A DNA stretch of 64,000 bases from Pleurocapsales cyanobacterium LEGE 06147. Its GTDB lineage: Bacteria; Cyanobacteriota; Cyanobacteriia; Cyanobacteriales; Xenococcaceae. The first letter of the stretch is position 1. Each line of letters begins with the position of its first letter. Shown here one piece after another: positions 34,116-42,687 of this stretch. The notes beneath the pieces were generated by a model. The model was not told the DNA's origin. It saw only the letters and a list, made by a program, of their open reading frames with translations, and made no database searches. Position numbers and translations under genes: made by a program. The stretch covers positions 1 to 64,000 of the forward strand of contig JADEWQ010000010.1 of NCBI GenBank assembly GCA_015207585.1, given 5' to 3'.

Positions 34116-34775
34116 TCATAGTCGTCCCCAAAATAGAGCCACGCATCCAATTGTCTTGACCGAACTCTCTGAAAAATTCTTTTCCAGAATTTTCTTCAAA
34201 TCCTCTAAATTATCATTTTTATTATTAAAGATGCCTTTCTTGTTATAAAAATCCATTAAGCGCTGGGCTAAAAAACCTCGTTCAACTCCGACTGTTAGAA
34301 GAGTTGAACCAAAGATAACCCCATTGGGATTCAGTAAAGGCAAAATATTCTCAAAAACAACTGCTTTCGTTAGTATTGTCCCCGGTAAACAGTGGAGTAA
34401 ATAATTCAATCCCACTGAATCAAACCCTTGACCGTCAAACTGGATTGGTTCCAAAACGTTTCTTCTGTAAGAAACAGGATGATAACGTGCGAGCCGACGA
34501 GACGTTACTTCTAAACTGTTGGGGTTTAAATCCATTAATACTATTCGAGGGTTATTAGTAGGAAAAGTGCAAAGATCCAAGAAAAATCCAGTCCCAACAC
34601 CTAGGTCGAGATGGTTACCTGAAATATGCTGATTGTAGTGTTCTAGAAGGTGGGATGATGAACATTTCCAGATAAAGCGATTAGAAATTCCTAACACCCA
34701 TAGGTCGTAGATAGCTAAAGTCAGCTTAGTGTAAACAGCCTGTCCCGCCTCTACTTGTTTAGTAATTTGTGTCAT
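34116..34775 (-). CDS. class I SAM-dependent methyltransferase
   Basis: A 219-residue protein. The SAM-binding fold shows motif I HLDLGVGTGFFLD (about 57-69), an acidic motif II (VLMDLNPNSLEV, about 80-91) and a hydrophobic motif near LNYLLHCLPG. These mark a Rossmann-fold methyltransferase of the UbiE/methyltransferase-12 kind. Substrate unknown. It lies 28 bases after the glutamine-synthetase-like gene, so it is probably in an operon with it and perhaps with the GDSL esterase and hpnH. No signal peptide. Start ATG 34775. Confidence 0.85.
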   Translation of the reverse strand: MTQITKQVEAGQAVYTKLTLAIYDLWVLGISNRFIWKCSSSHLLEHYNQHISGNHLDLGVGTGFFLDLCTFPTNNPRIVLMDLNPNSLEVTSRRLARYHPVSYRRNVLEPIQFDGQGFDSVGLNYLLHCLPGTILTKAVVFENILPLLNPNGVIFGSTLLTVGVERGFLAQRLMDFYNKKGIFNNKNDNLEDLKKILEKNFSESSVKTIGCVALFWGRL

Positions 34776-34803
34776 CGTTATCCTTTGGACTCGATCGGTT
34801 TGT

Positions 34804-36129
34804 TTAATATCGTTGACTGAGTAACTTCACTTCTTCTTCCAATTCCCAATCCTTCATCGCTTCCCATTCAGTTTGGCGCACTGCTAGATAGGCTTGGGCT
34901 AAATCTTTTCCTAGAGCGGTTAAAAGGATCTCATCTTGCTGAAGATGCTCGATCGCCTTGCCTAAGTTATTTGGTAAAGCATCAATTTTGTTTTTACAGC
35001 GTTTTAACTCGGAGAGATTGCCTGGATCGACCGAGACTGGTGGTGATAAGTCAAGATGGCGGCGCACTCCATCCAATCCGGCAGCAATGACTGCTCCAAG
35101 GGCGAGATAAGGATTGGCAGAAGCATCTATAGTTTTGAACTCCAAATGAGTAGGACTGGGAGATTCTGGATTGGTAGGAACTCTGATGGCTGCCTCTCGG
35201 TTATCGTAGCCCCAACAACGGAAAGCTCCACTCCAACAGTGAGGAAGAATTCTGCGATAAGAATTGGGAATAGGAGTAGTCAGAGCCATCAGGGCAGGAA
35301 GATGTGCAAGTAATCCGGCAATAAAGTTACCTGCTATGTCTGAAAGCTTGCCAGAGGCAGTCGGGAGTAAATTTGTTCCCTCCTGCCAGAGACTGAGATG
35401 GAGATGACAACCACTACCTGCGCGAGCGGGGAAAATTTTCGGCAGGAATGAAACTTGAAAACCATGTTGAAAAGCGATCGCTCTTACGGTTTCACGAAAG
35501 ATAATTTGATTATCTGCCGCCTTGACTGCTCGGTCATAGAGGACAGAAATTTCTATCTGCCCGGGACCGGATTCCGGATAGTATTGTTCTACCTGTATTC
35601 CTTGAGCTGCGAGCGCCGATGCGATCGCATCTACCAGCGGTCGATGGATATTCATCGCTGCAGTAGAAGCAAATACTGTCTGATCCGCTGGCGCGAATGG
35701 TTTTGTTTGCTGCAAGAGGTAAAACTCGTTCTCAAAAGCTGCCTGAATTTCCAGTCCTTCTTCTGCCGCCGCGGTCGCCATACGTTTGAGAAAGTAACGC
35801 GGGCAAACTGACCACGGTTGTCCATCTCTGACCATATTTCCGATTACCCTAGCATGAGTAGGGGCGTAGGGTAAAACAATTAAACTTTCCCAGTCGGGAA
35901 CGAGGCGAATTTCTCCTACAGGTCCGAGTCCAGTTGCCGTTACGGGAGCATCATACATCACGGGAACTGCCTGCTGGGCAGCAGAAATTCCTACTCCATG
36001 GTGAAAGTAAGCAGATAGCCTTTGATGGTGTATTGCCTTGCCCCGAATAACATTGGCGTTGTCGCACCAAAGGATATTCACGAATTTTACGCCTACTTGG
36101 TTGAGAGAGTTAATAATTGCGCTCTCCAT
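34804..36129 (-). CDS. glutamine-synthetase-family ligase (not canonical GlnA)
   Basis: A 441-residue protein with glutamine-synthetase-fold motifs: FVNILWCDNANVIRGKA at the start, FENEFYLL (catalytic Glu), GPGQIEIS, GCHLHLSLW, a Tyr/Asn-rich nucleotide site (NSYRRI), REAAIRVP and the C-terminal NPYLALGAVIAAG. Canonical cyanobacterial GlnA is about 473 residues with other signature sequence, so this is one of the GS-like ligases (GlnA4/PuuA/FluG group) that attach ammonia or amines to glutamate or related acids. Substrate is unknown. It sits between the GDSL esterase and methyltransferase genes on one strand; spacings of 60 and 28 bases suggest an operon. Confidence 0.85.
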   Translation of the reverse strand: MESAIINSLNQVGVKFVNILWCDNANVIRGKAIHHQRLSAYFHHGVGISAAQQAVPVMYDAPVTATGLGPVGEIRLVPDWESLIVLPYAPTHARVIGNMVRDGQPWSVCPRYFLKRMATAAAEEGLEIQAAFENEFYLLQQTKPFAPADQTVFASTAAMNIHRPLVDAIASALAAQGIQVEQYYPESGPGQIEISVLYDRAVKAADNQIIFRETVRAIAFQHGFQVSFLPKIFPARAGSGCHLHLSLWQEGTNLLPTASGKLSDIAGNFIAGLLAHLPALMALTTPIPNSYRRILPHCWSGAFRCWGYDNREAAIRVPTNPESPSPTHLEFKTIDASANPYLALGAVIAAGLDGVRRHLDLSPPVSVDPGNLSELKRCKNKIDALPNNLGKAIEHLQQDEILLTALGKDLAQAYLAVRQTEWEAMKDWELEEEVKLLSQRY

Positions 36130-36189
36130 ACCTCTTTTCCATAATGGTTGATTAAGAACTTATCCACAGATAAATGCTCTGAATATTTT

Positions 36190-37326
36190 TTAAATCAAAA
36201 TTGTCTCAGTTTCTGTTATTAACGTCGTCAGAGCAAATTCTCCTAATATCTCATGGGCAAAACTAGTTGGATGAATAGCGTCCCAAAATAAGTATTCGTC
36301 TGGGTTACTACAGCCTACAAATGTAACTGGATCTAGGCAAGGTTCAGATACATTGGTAAGGGGCTGTCCCCGCCCTCGAAGGGCGGGGCTTGTACGCCCC
36401 GTCAAGCCAAATTCCTCTGGGGTAGTCAAAATTTCATTAAATATGCCGTTAACATTAAAAGGTATAGGGTTAATACCAGTCAATGAATCTCTCAAATCAT
36501 CCAGAGTAGTATCTAAAAGCAAGTTGTGCTCTCTAGTTAAATTAGTTAAAGTATCGGCCGGGACGAGAGAAGCAGAACTGAGAGCGAGGGGTGTCTTACC
36601 TAAATCCGGCAAGTTAGGCACGAGAAAATTACGAGCACCTATATCGTAAAGAGATTCGATCGCTGTCTTTAAATTACCGACTATCTCCTCTGGTTGCGCA
36701 TCGGGAATATTTTGGTAATCATTCGCACCCGCCCAAACTATATAAAGTGCATCAGAGTCAGCTAATTCCACTTGCTGGTGGTCGTTGACAAACCAGTCTA
36801 CCTGGGTGAGTACTCCTGGTCTAAAACCAGCTAACTCTCCAGCATTTCTTTCTCCTGTTTGAGCTCCCCCAAAGGCAAAATTAACGCTTTGAGTTGTAGT
36901 AGTCCCATTAAAAAAGGGACTGATTTCAATACCTTCAGGGGTGAAAGTAACTGGAGAAGGCAGGCGAAATTGAGGGTTAAATACAGACAATTCCGTCGAG
37001 GGAGTTAGAGTTAATCCTAAATCCTCGGCAAGATTTTCTACCCAGACTGGTCCATTAGAAAAACGCCCTTCAAAGTAAGGTGGACTCGGCGGAATCACGG
37101 GAATGTCAACCTCTAAAAATTCTTCAAAGGACTGCACATACGTAGTTGCATTAAATAGGTTGCCAGAATCGGAAAGACTATCACCAAAGACATATAGTTT
37201 ACTGAAAGTATTAGCTTGAGAGAACTTACCGTTATCTTTTCCAGCAAGACATTTATTGCTACCGTAACCAGCAAGCAAATCCTCTTGTCCGCTACAGCAG
37301 TTAAATAGGTCTGAGTTATTAGCCAT
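36190..37326 (-). CDS. GDSL-type SGNH esterase/lipase
   Basis: About 378 residues from ATG 37326; a TTG at 37338 would add four. Block I is LYVFGDSLSDSGN (about 45-57), block III is WAGANDYQN and block V is WDAIHPT, giving the Ser-Asp/His set of GDSL hydrolases of the thermolabile-haemolysin kind. No signal peptide is seen, yet relatives are often exported. Around residues 306-322 the sequence TGRTSPALRGRGQPLTN is encoded by a nested palindromic repeat (36359-36408) inserted in frame, between blocks III and V. It follows hpnH by 19 bases and precedes the GS-like gene, so it is probably in an operon. Substrate unknown. Confidence 0.9.
   Translation of the reverse strand: MANNSDLFNCCSGQEDLLAGYGSNKCLAGKDNGKFSQANTFSKLYVFGDSLSDSGNLFNATTYVQSFEEFLEVDIPVIPPSPPYFEGRFSNGPVWVENLAEDLGLTLTPSTELSVFNPQFRLPSPVTFTPEGIEISPFFNGTTTTQSVNFAFGGAQTGERNAGELAGFRPGVLTQVDWFVNDHQQVELADSDALYIVWAGANDYQNIPDAQPEEIVGNLKTAIESLYDIGARNFLVPNLPDLGKTPLALSSASLVPADTLTNLTREHNLLLDTTLDDLRDSLTGINPIPFNVNGIFNEILTTPEEFGLTGRTSPALRGRGQPLTNVSEPCLDPVTFVGCSNPDEYLFWDAIHPTSFAHEILGEFALTTLITETETILI
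36359..36408. repeat. nested palindromic repeat, family A (inside GDSL gene)
   Basis: Outer arms GGGGC and GCCCC enclose inner arms CCCGCCCT and AGGGCGGG; the right spacer reads GCTTGTAC. The same nested design, with altered arm sequences, occurs at 42161-42206 and 53832-53877. Here it is read in frame as part of the esterase. Confidence 0.8.
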
Positions 37327-37345
37327 ATGATTAAACAAGTTTTAG

Positions 37346-38371
37346 TTATTCTTGCCAGCTGCCAAACAAACTCGCGATCGCTTTCCCCATGTTTTCTGGC
37401 TGCATCGCTGCCATTGCCGCCGTTGGTTCGTAGCCGCAATGGACCATGCAGTCAGCGCATTTAGGATGACCGCTAGCGCGACCATAGTTATTCCAATCAG
37501 TTTTTTCGATTAACTCTCGATAGCTAGAATAATGCCCTTCATTGAGAAGATAGCAAGGTTTTTGCCAACCTAAAACGCTATAGCTAGGACTACCCCAAGG
37601 AGTACATTCAAAATCTTGCTCTCCCATCAAAAATTCTAAAAACAAGGGATTATGATTAAAATCCCACTTTTTCTGACCTTTTTTCCAAGGAGTAAGGATT
37701 TGTCTGAATAAAGCTTTTGTTTGTTCTCTTTTCAGAAAATGATCTCGATCTGGTGCCCATTCGTAGCTGTAGCCGGGAGAAATCATCATGCCATCGACAC
37801 CCAAACTCTCCAGGAAATCAAAAAACTCCTGCATTTGTTGGGGATCTGTCCCTTCAAAAATAGTAGTATTAGTGGTAACGCGAAATCCTCTTGTTTTAGC
37901 AGCACGAATGGCGGCTATAGCTTTATCAAAGACTCCCTGACGGTTTACACATTTATCGTGGAGTTCTCGCCAACCATCAAGATGAACGCTAAAGGTAAGA
38001 TAGGGGGAAGGTTGGAATTTAGCTAGACTTTTCTCTAGTAATAGACCGTTGGTGCAAAGATAAATAAATTTTTTCCGTTCGACTAGTCCCTTGACAATTT
38101 CATCGATTTGTGGATGCAATAAGGGTTCTCCTCCAGGAATGGAAACTACAGGTGCGCCGCATTCTTCTACTGCTGCAAAGCACTCTTCGGGAGTAAGGTT
38201 TTGTTTGAGGATTTCTGAGGGATGTTGAATCTTGCCGCAACCCGAACAAGCTAGATTGCAGCGGAATAAAGGCTCTAGCATTAAAACTAGAGGAAAGTGT
38301 TTGCGCCCTTTAAGACGCTGAGTAACGAGATACTTTCCAACTGCTAATGCCTGTTGTAGTTGAATTGCCAT
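37346..38371 (-). CDS. hpnH: HpnH, adenosyl-hopene synthase (radical SAM)
   Basis: A 341-residue protein. Radical-SAM cysteines Cys38, Cys42 and Cys45 ([10 protein letters not shown]) bind the 4Fe-4S cluster, followed by [11 protein letters not shown]; a second cysteine set near the C-terminus ([15 protein letters not shown]) is typical of HpnH. The enzyme joins a 5'-deoxyadenosyl group to diploptene, starting the synthesis of bacteriohopanetetrol and other extended hopanoids. The substrate comes from squalene-hopene cyclase, not in this window. The gene starts the likely minus-strand operon with the GDSL esterase. ATG 38371 follows GAGGAGC at suitable spacing. Confidence 0.95.
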   Translation of the reverse strand: MAIQLQQALAVGKYLVTQRLKGRKHFPLVLMLEPLFRCNLACSGCGKIQHPSEILKQNLTPEECFAAVEECGAPVVSIPGGEPLLHPQIDEIVKGLVERKKFIYLCTNGLLLEKSLAKFQPSPYLTFSVHLDGWRELHDKCVNRQGVFDKAIAAIRAAKTRGFRVTTNTTIFEGTDPQQMQEFFDFLESLGVDGMMISPGYSYEWAPDRDHFLKREQTKALFRQILTPWKKGQKKWDFNHNPLFLEFLMGEQDFECTPWGSPSYSVLGWQKPCYLLNEGHYSSYRELIEKTDWNNYGRASGHPKCADCMVHCGYEPTAAMAAMQPENMGKAIASLFGSWQE

Positions 38372-38895
38372 TTGCTCCTCACACCTAAGCTTTTGTGAGC
38401 TATTGTAATGATATTTTGCAGATTAGTTTATTAAAACTTGTTGTTAGTTTTGGGCGATCGCAATTTATACAAACTAAATCAGATTTTTTGCTCATTTGAG
38501 GCGATCGCTCTGTCAGTTGGCTTTTACCCTAAACTAAGGATATGATTAGAATTATTAGGCTGAAAAAACTAAAGCTGATAGAATAATAACAAAGCGATCG
38601 CTACTGCTTTATACAAAATCGAGTCAATCAAAATGATTGTCCGGTTTTTGGGCTATATAAGCTCAGTCTATTGCTAACGGATGGGCAAAATCATTGCCTT
38701 TACCCATCGAAGATGAGACAGTGCTAGAGAAATTACTATCATACTTTTCTCGGCATATTCATATTATTTAGTGATTGAACGTAAATTAATATACATCCTG
38801 CTTGTTTATCAAATTTTTGGAAGACATGCAAGAACTTTTTTGGCTTTTAACTTTTGAGTTGTTTAAATTGTCAAGAATAATAATGAGTTTAAGTC
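38372..38895. other. intergenic region without a supported gene
   Basis: This 524-base spacer is AT-rich and contains three HIP1-type octamers. It separates divergent genes (hpnH and a small hypothetical). CGGATGGGCAAA (about 38679) and TTTACCCATCG (about 38699) form a weak inverted repeat. No tRNA, open frame with support or clear promoter was seen. Confidence 0.5.
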
Positions 38896-39135
38896 ATGGT
38901 ACAAGAAGTTACAAGAGATGAACCACTCTATAGCTGTATTGTTCCCCTTAATAGCTTAACTGGAAACCAAGAGGAAGAACTAACAACTTTTGGTACGTCT
39001 GCTCAAAAAGCTATTACTCAAGCAGAACAAATACTAGCAAACAACTATTGCTGCGATGCTGCAAAAATTCAAAAGCTAATGAAGCTTTCAAGAATAGAAT
39101 ATTTATCTCCCTGGTGTTCCCCTAGTGAAATATAA
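38896..39135 (+). CDS. small hypothetical protein
   Basis: A 79-residue frame with a plausible composition for a real protein: an N-terminal acidic part (LYSCIVPLNSLTGNQEEELTT), then a helix with AQKAITQAEQILANNY and a Cys-Cys pair followed by AAKIQKLMKL. The amphipathic helix and conserved-looking Pro/Trp-Cys end suggest a small cyanobacterial protein of unknown function. I know no family for it. ATG 38896 is the only good start. It stands alone between two long spacers. Confidence 0.55.
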   Translation: MVQEVTRDEPLYSCIVPLNSLTGNQEEELTTFGTSAQKAITQAEQILANNYCCDAAKIQKLMKLSRIEYLSPWCSPSEI

Positions 39136-39479
39136 GTTTTCGTCTTGGGTTTCTTAGTTGTTAGGTAACTTATTATTTTGAAGATGAATAAATCAGTATA
39201 ATTGACTACTACTTTTACCATCATAGAAGCCTTCCGGACGGAGGATTTCTGCTCGAATTAGACCATTTAAATAAAATCAAATCATCCATTTGTCAGTATA
39301 TTAGCGAACAATTATTTTGTTTTTTGTATGTGTTAAGCAAAATGAGATTTTTTCTTCAGTGATCTACGTTATTGGCAATTTTGATTTAGGAGTCGATAAT
39401 TGTCTAAAAGACTAAGTATAAATTCAGAACAGCCAATTTATGGCTTAATTCAATTTTTAGTTTTTCCTTCACTATAATT
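39136..39479. other. intergenic region without a supported gene
   Basis: AT-rich spacer of 344 bases. A short hairpin TTCCG-GA-CGGAA-like (about 39231-39242) lies midway. It should hold the promoter of the OmpR-type regulator downstream, but no box could be placed confidently. Confidence 0.45.
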
Positions 39480-40184
39480 ATGCATATGGGTTCTGGCAAA
39501 ATTTTAGTTGTGGACGACGATCCTGCAGTCCGTAACTTAATCTTCCGTTTTCTCAGTCAAAAAAGTTATCAAATAGAAGCTGCTGCCGATGGTCAGTCGG
39601 CATTAAAAGCTTTCGAAAACTTTAATCCAGATTTAGTAATTCTGGATGTTAATTTACCCGATGCTTTAGGTTACAATCTCTGTGAAGAAATGCAGAGTCG
39701 TACCGATGTTTTTATTCTGATGCTCACTAGTCGTGCAGATGCAGCAGATAAAAAAGAAGGTTTTCTAAAAGGTGCTGATGATTATTTGACCAAACCTTTT
39801 GACCTCCAAGAATTAGAGTATCGGGTCAAAGCAATTTTAAAACGTCAGCGCACGGTCACGACTTCAGAGAAACAACCTCTGACCTTTAAAAATCTTACAA
39901 TCGATCCGGTACGTAGAGAAGTTAAAATTAACAATAGCCTCATTATGCTGACTGCTTTGGAGTTTGATATACTCCATTTTTTGGCAAGTCGTCCGGGTAG
40001 AGTTTGGCGCAGAGACGAACTAATTCAGAATATCTGGGATTATGAATATGTTGGGGATCAGCGTGTTGTTGATGTCCACATCGGTCAAATTCGCAAAAAA
40101 ATTGAACTCGACATTACTGAGCCTTCTTTTATCCAGACGGTTAGGGGAGTAGGCTATAAATTTGAAGCAGTACAAGAATCGTAG
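39480..40184 (+). CDS. OmpR/PhoB-family response regulator
   Basis: A 234-residue protein. The receiver (about 6-122) has LVVDDDP, acceptor Asp in VILDVNLPDALG, Thr in LMLTSRAD and Lys in YLTKPFD. The winged-helix DNA-binding domain (about 135-230) has LTALEFDILHFLASRPG, WRRDELIQNIWDY, VVDVHIGQIRKKIE and TVRGVGYKFE. It should be a transcription factor controlled by a histidine kinase; none is adjacent. It resembles cyanobacterial regulators of the RpaA/RpaB/NblR class, but I cannot say which. A Rho-independent terminator follows the gene. Confidence 0.93.
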   Translation: MHMGSGKILVVDDDPAVRNLIFRFLSQKSYQIEAAADGQSALKAFENFNPDLVILDVNLPDALGYNLCEEMQSRTDVFILMLTSRADAADKKEGFLKGADDYLTKPFDLQELEYRVKAILKRQRTVTTSEKQPLTFKNLTIDPVRREVKINNSLIMLTALEFDILHFLASRPGRVWRRDELIQNIWDYEYVGDQRVVDVHIGQIRKKIELDITEPSFIQTVRGVGYKFEAVQES

Positions 40185-40196
40185 GAATTAATCTTT

Positions 40197-40222
40197 ATCA
40201 GGGTTAATCCCTGATTTTTTTC
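40197..40222 (+). terminator. Rho-independent terminator of the OmpR-type regulator
   Basis: ATCAGGG-TTAA-TCCCTGAT is a 7-bp stem followed by a T run. It lies just after the stop at 40184 and before the convergent tatA gene. Confidence 0.9.
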
Positions 40223-40231
40223 GTTATTTTC

Positions 40232-40510
40232 TTATAATTCTGAAGCAGTAGTCGAGTTTTCTGCCTCTTTTTTAGCAGAACTGTCGACTTGTTTGGCACT
40301 TTCTAACTTAGCATTCATAGTAATAGATTCTTCAAGTTGTTGCGCTTCACGTTTAAACTCAGTTTCAAATTCTTTAGAAGCTTCTTGAAAACCACGAATT
40401 GCCTTACCGAGACTGCGACCAATTTCTGGTAATTTTTTGGGTCCAAATACCAATAAAGCAACGACCATAATTAAAGCCATTTCTGGTAAACCAATGCCAA
40501 AAATATTCAT
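40232..40510 (-). CDS. tatA: TatA/E family twin-arginine translocase subunit
   Basis: A 92-residue protein. An N-terminal membrane helix (about 8-25, LPEMALIMVVALLVFGPKKL) carries the conserved FGPKKLPE, followed by an amphipathic helix (GRSLGKAIRGFQEA) and an acidic, Lys/Glu-rich tail. TatA forms the size-adjusting pore for folded Tat substrates in the thylakoid and plasma membranes. tatC is not in the window. It lies 98 bases from psbH on the same strand, with the psbH terminator between, so it has its own transcript. Confidence 0.95.
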   Translation of the reverse strand: MNIFGIGLPEMALIMVVALLVFGPKKLPEIGRSLGKAIRGFQEASKEFETEFKREAQQLEESITMNAKLESAKQVDSSAKKEAENSTTASEL

Positions 40511-40547
40511 TTTTTTGTTCTAGTTGGGATTCCATTTGTATTATGAC

Positions 40548-40573
40548 CGAAAAAAACCCCGACGAACGGGGAC
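40548..40573 (-). terminator. Rho-independent terminator of psbH
   Basis: Read on the minus strand, CCCCG-TTCGT-CGGGG is followed by a T run. It lies about 35 bases after the psbH stop and separates psbH from tatA. Confidence 0.88.
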
Positions 40574-40608
40574 TTCTTTGATTAGTTATTCTAATTCTGC
40601 GATGGGAA

Positions 40609-40812
40609 TTATTGACCTAGGCTTGTCCAATCCACATCAATTCCTTCTAACAGCAACGAGGAGTTATATAGCTGTAGAATAATCAACAAAAAAACCAGGA
40701 ATAAGAGCATAAAAACTCCCATTATCGGAGTGGTACCCCAACCAGGAGCAACTTTACCATATTCAGAGTTTAAAGGTTTGAGAATATCTCCCAAACGAGT
40801 GCGCTGTGCCAT
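40609..40812 (-). CDS. psbH: photosystem II phosphoprotein PsbH
   Basis: A 67-residue protein beginning [20 protein letters not shown] and ending [10 protein letters not shown], the PsbH pattern. One membrane span (about 29-48, [20 protein letters not shown]). PsbH stabilises the photosystem II core and bicarbonate/QB site near CP47. It is divergent from psbN, whose start is 84 bases away; this head-to-head psbN-psbH arrangement is conserved in cyanobacteria and plastids. Confidence 0.97.
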   Translation of the reverse strand: MAQRTRLGDILKPLNSEYGKVAPGWGTTPIMGVFMLLFLVFLLIILQLYNSSLLLEGIDVDWTSLGQ

Positions 40813-40896
40813 AATTCTCCAATCAATGTATTTAAGTTATTTTTTGTAATCTTCTGTAAGATTATAGAGGAAGAGCGATCGTTATTTATCTGACTT

Positions 40897-41028
40897 ATGG
40901 AACCTGCAACAGTTCTTAGCATCTGTCTTGGTGCAATTGTAATTGGTATTACTGGTTATTCTATTTATATTGCTTTTGGTCCACCCTCGGCAGAGTTGAG
41001 CGACCCCTTTGAAGATCACGAAGATTAA
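40897..41028 (+). CDS. psbN: photosystem II assembly protein PsbN
   Basis: A 43-residue frame beginning MEPATVLSI and ending EDHED, with a single hydrophobic span (about 6-28) followed by GPPSAELSDPFEDH, the conserved PsbN tail. It is not a core subunit; it helps assemble and repair photosystem II reaction centres. It runs divergently from psbH across an 84-base spacer that must hold both promoters. It is too short for most gene-length cut-offs. Confidence 0.96.
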   Translation: MEPATVLSICLGAIVIGITGYSIYIAFGPPSAELSDPFEDHED

Positions 41029-41151
41029 AAAATTCATAAATAATGTTAAGTAATGAGTAGGCAGTATCGACTCTTATTTTTTGATAGCGATCGCGCTGCC
41101 TATCTGGCTCGTTGCTAACTCATGTCTTAGACTTGAAATGTCGAGCATATT

Positions 41152-41631
41152 TTATTTTAGTTCTAACTGCATCTCATTTCCTGCAATAAATCCAAGACGT
41201 TCGTAAACGGGTCTACCAAAAGGTGAAGCGTGGAGAATAGCTCGCGTACAACCAAGAGATTTAAGATGGTCAATAGTTTTATTGGTTAGCTTAGTAGCAA
41301 TTCTCTGACGACGGTAGGATGACTCAACGTAGACATTCCAGATATACCCGTACTTGCGGTGTTGATATTCAAAAACTTGGGGATAAAGTCCAGCAAAAAG
41401 CTGACAGCTAGCAGAACCGACTACTTTACCGTCGGATTCTGCCACAAAAGCCTGAAAACCTAACTCTCGACGAGCCTTTTCGATAAAGTGAAGTGTTTCA
41501 TCTAGCCAGTTAGCACGAATCAAATCTGTAGAAACATTGTTATCTAACCATAATTGATAAAAGTGTCGAGCAATGAGAGAATCTTCTCGCTCGGTTGCTT
41601 CTCTGACGATTGGATTTTGCTTTTCAGTCAT
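41152..41631 (-). CDS. GNAT-family N-acetyltransferase
   Basis: About 160 residues from ATG 41631 (MTEKQNPIVREATERED); the frame is open to 41721, but the extra 30 residues look like non-coding sequence. The GNAT fold shows YIWNVYVESSYRRQRIATKL (acetyl-CoA loop R-x-x-R-I-A), then LGCTRAILHASPFGRPVYERLGF, a typical ending. It acetylates an amine on a small molecule or protein N-terminus; substrate unknown. It is transcribed toward psbN's 3' end and lies 27 bases downstream of a receiver gene (stop 41748), but the two could share a transcript. Confidence 0.88.
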   Translation of the reverse strand: MTEKQNPIVREATEREDSLIARHFYQLWLDNNVSTDLIRANWLDETLHFIEKARRELGFQAFVAESDGKVVGSASCQLFAGLYPQVFEYQHRKYGYIWNVYVESSYRRQRIATKLTNKTIDHLKSLGCTRAILHASPFGRPVYERLGFIAGNEMQLELK

Positions 41632-41747
41632 GTTTAAAGAATTGAAAACTAAATAGAGAGCGCAAGGATGAGTAAGTATAAATAAATATAAATTATGTTT
41701 GACATTACAGACGTAGGACAAGTGTCCCGACCTAGACTAGGGAAATC

Positions 41748-42119
41748 TTATTTGCCCAAAACTTCCTTAATCTGCGCTGGTAATTGTAAAGGACGAAAAG
41801 GTTTGGTAAAGACTGCTACTACATCCAGTTCTGCCAATTCTTCTTGAGTCGATTGTTGAGTTTTGGCGGTCATTAAAATAACAGGAATTGCTTTGGTAGC
41901 AGGATTGGTTTTCAATTTTGCCAGAGTGGTACGACCATCCCAATCTGGCATCATTAAATCTAACAAAATTAGATCGGGTTGATGAGTTTGAGCTAAGTCT
42001 ACTGCTTCTTTTCCAGAACTAGCAATTAGCACCTGCCAATTAGCTGCCATTTCTAGACCTAATTTGGCGATCGCCCGTACATCTTCTTCGTCATCAACTA
42101 CTAAAATAAATTTACTCAC
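41748..42119 (-). CDS. single-domain response regulator (CheY-like)
   Basis: About 123 residues from GTG 42119, which has AAGGAG four to five bases upstream; a TTG at 42143 would add eight. The receiver has LVVDDEEDV, acceptor Asp in ILLDLMMPDWDG, Thr in ILMTAKTQ and Lys in FTKPFRP. There is no output domain, so it would act by protein contact or as a phosphate sink. The Trp in DWDG is common in cyanobacterial stand-alone receivers. Kinase partner unknown; none is adjacent. Confidence 0.9.
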   Translation of the reverse strand: MSKFILVVDDEEDVRAIAKLGLEMAANWQVLIASSGKEAVDLAQTHQPDLILLDLMMPDWDGRTTLAKLKTNPATKAIPVILMTAKTQQSTQEELAELDVVAVFTKPFRPLQLPAQIKEVLGK

Positions 42120-42160
42120 TATACTCCTTAAAGATTGATTCAACTAATGCTTGATTTTGT

Positions 42161-42206
42161 AAGGGGTCTATCTCGTCCTTCGAGAGCGAAGCTTGTACCC
42201 CTCGTT
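42161..42206. repeat. nested palindromic repeat, family A
   Basis: Outer arms AGGGGT and ACCCCT, left spacer CTATCT, inner arms CGTCCTT and AGAGCG-like, right spacer AAGCTTGT. The arms differ from the copy at 36359 in ways that keep pairing. It lies in a spacer. Confidence 0.65.
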
Positions 42207-42687
42207 AGCTTACTCACTTTTGAGGATGTTGTACTGTTCTAAGTCCTCAAATTGTTCCCATTTTTGAATGTAATTGCATTATTTAGCATTCAAGCGGGAA
42301 GAAATAGAGAAGATTACATAGTTAAAATAACCCAGAGTGGCGATCTCCTTAAGCTGTGTTTAGAAACAAAGTTTAGTAAACTTACATTAACTTTGTCTAA
42401 AGTCCATGGTGGTAATATGCAAACTCATACAATTTCGGAAAATGAGTTTTGACGCATAAGTAAGATGGTTAACAACCGTTTGCAGCGAACAGTATCAAGA
42501 GCTTGATGGTGATACAGTGATACAAAGATTGCTAGCTGCTGCTGAACACGAACGATCTACAAACGATTAAATCGACATTTTAAGCGATCGCGTCTCTTGT
42601 TTAACTCTGTTTCAGATAACTAGACTTTGAAACACAAAACCCTTACTATATGCCCTATCAGTTTAGGGATAACACCAGATAGGGAAC
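42207..42687. other. intergenic region with possible decayed coding fragments
   Basis: A short open frame (42272-42452) ending NMQTHTISENEF and a second one ending ...YQELDGDTVIQRLLAAAEHE (to about 42570) have protein-like composition but no start, no family that I recognise and no match to each other's frame. They may be remnants of an old gene. Promoter for the TRAP genes must lie before 42688 (TATGCCC... region); no box was placed. Confidence 0.35.

Noticed and set aside
38375-38386. CTCCTCACAC resembling the core of the cyanobacterial sRNA Yfr1
   Set aside because: It overlaps the hpnH leader and lacks the two flanking stem-loops and terminator that define Yfr1; a chance match.
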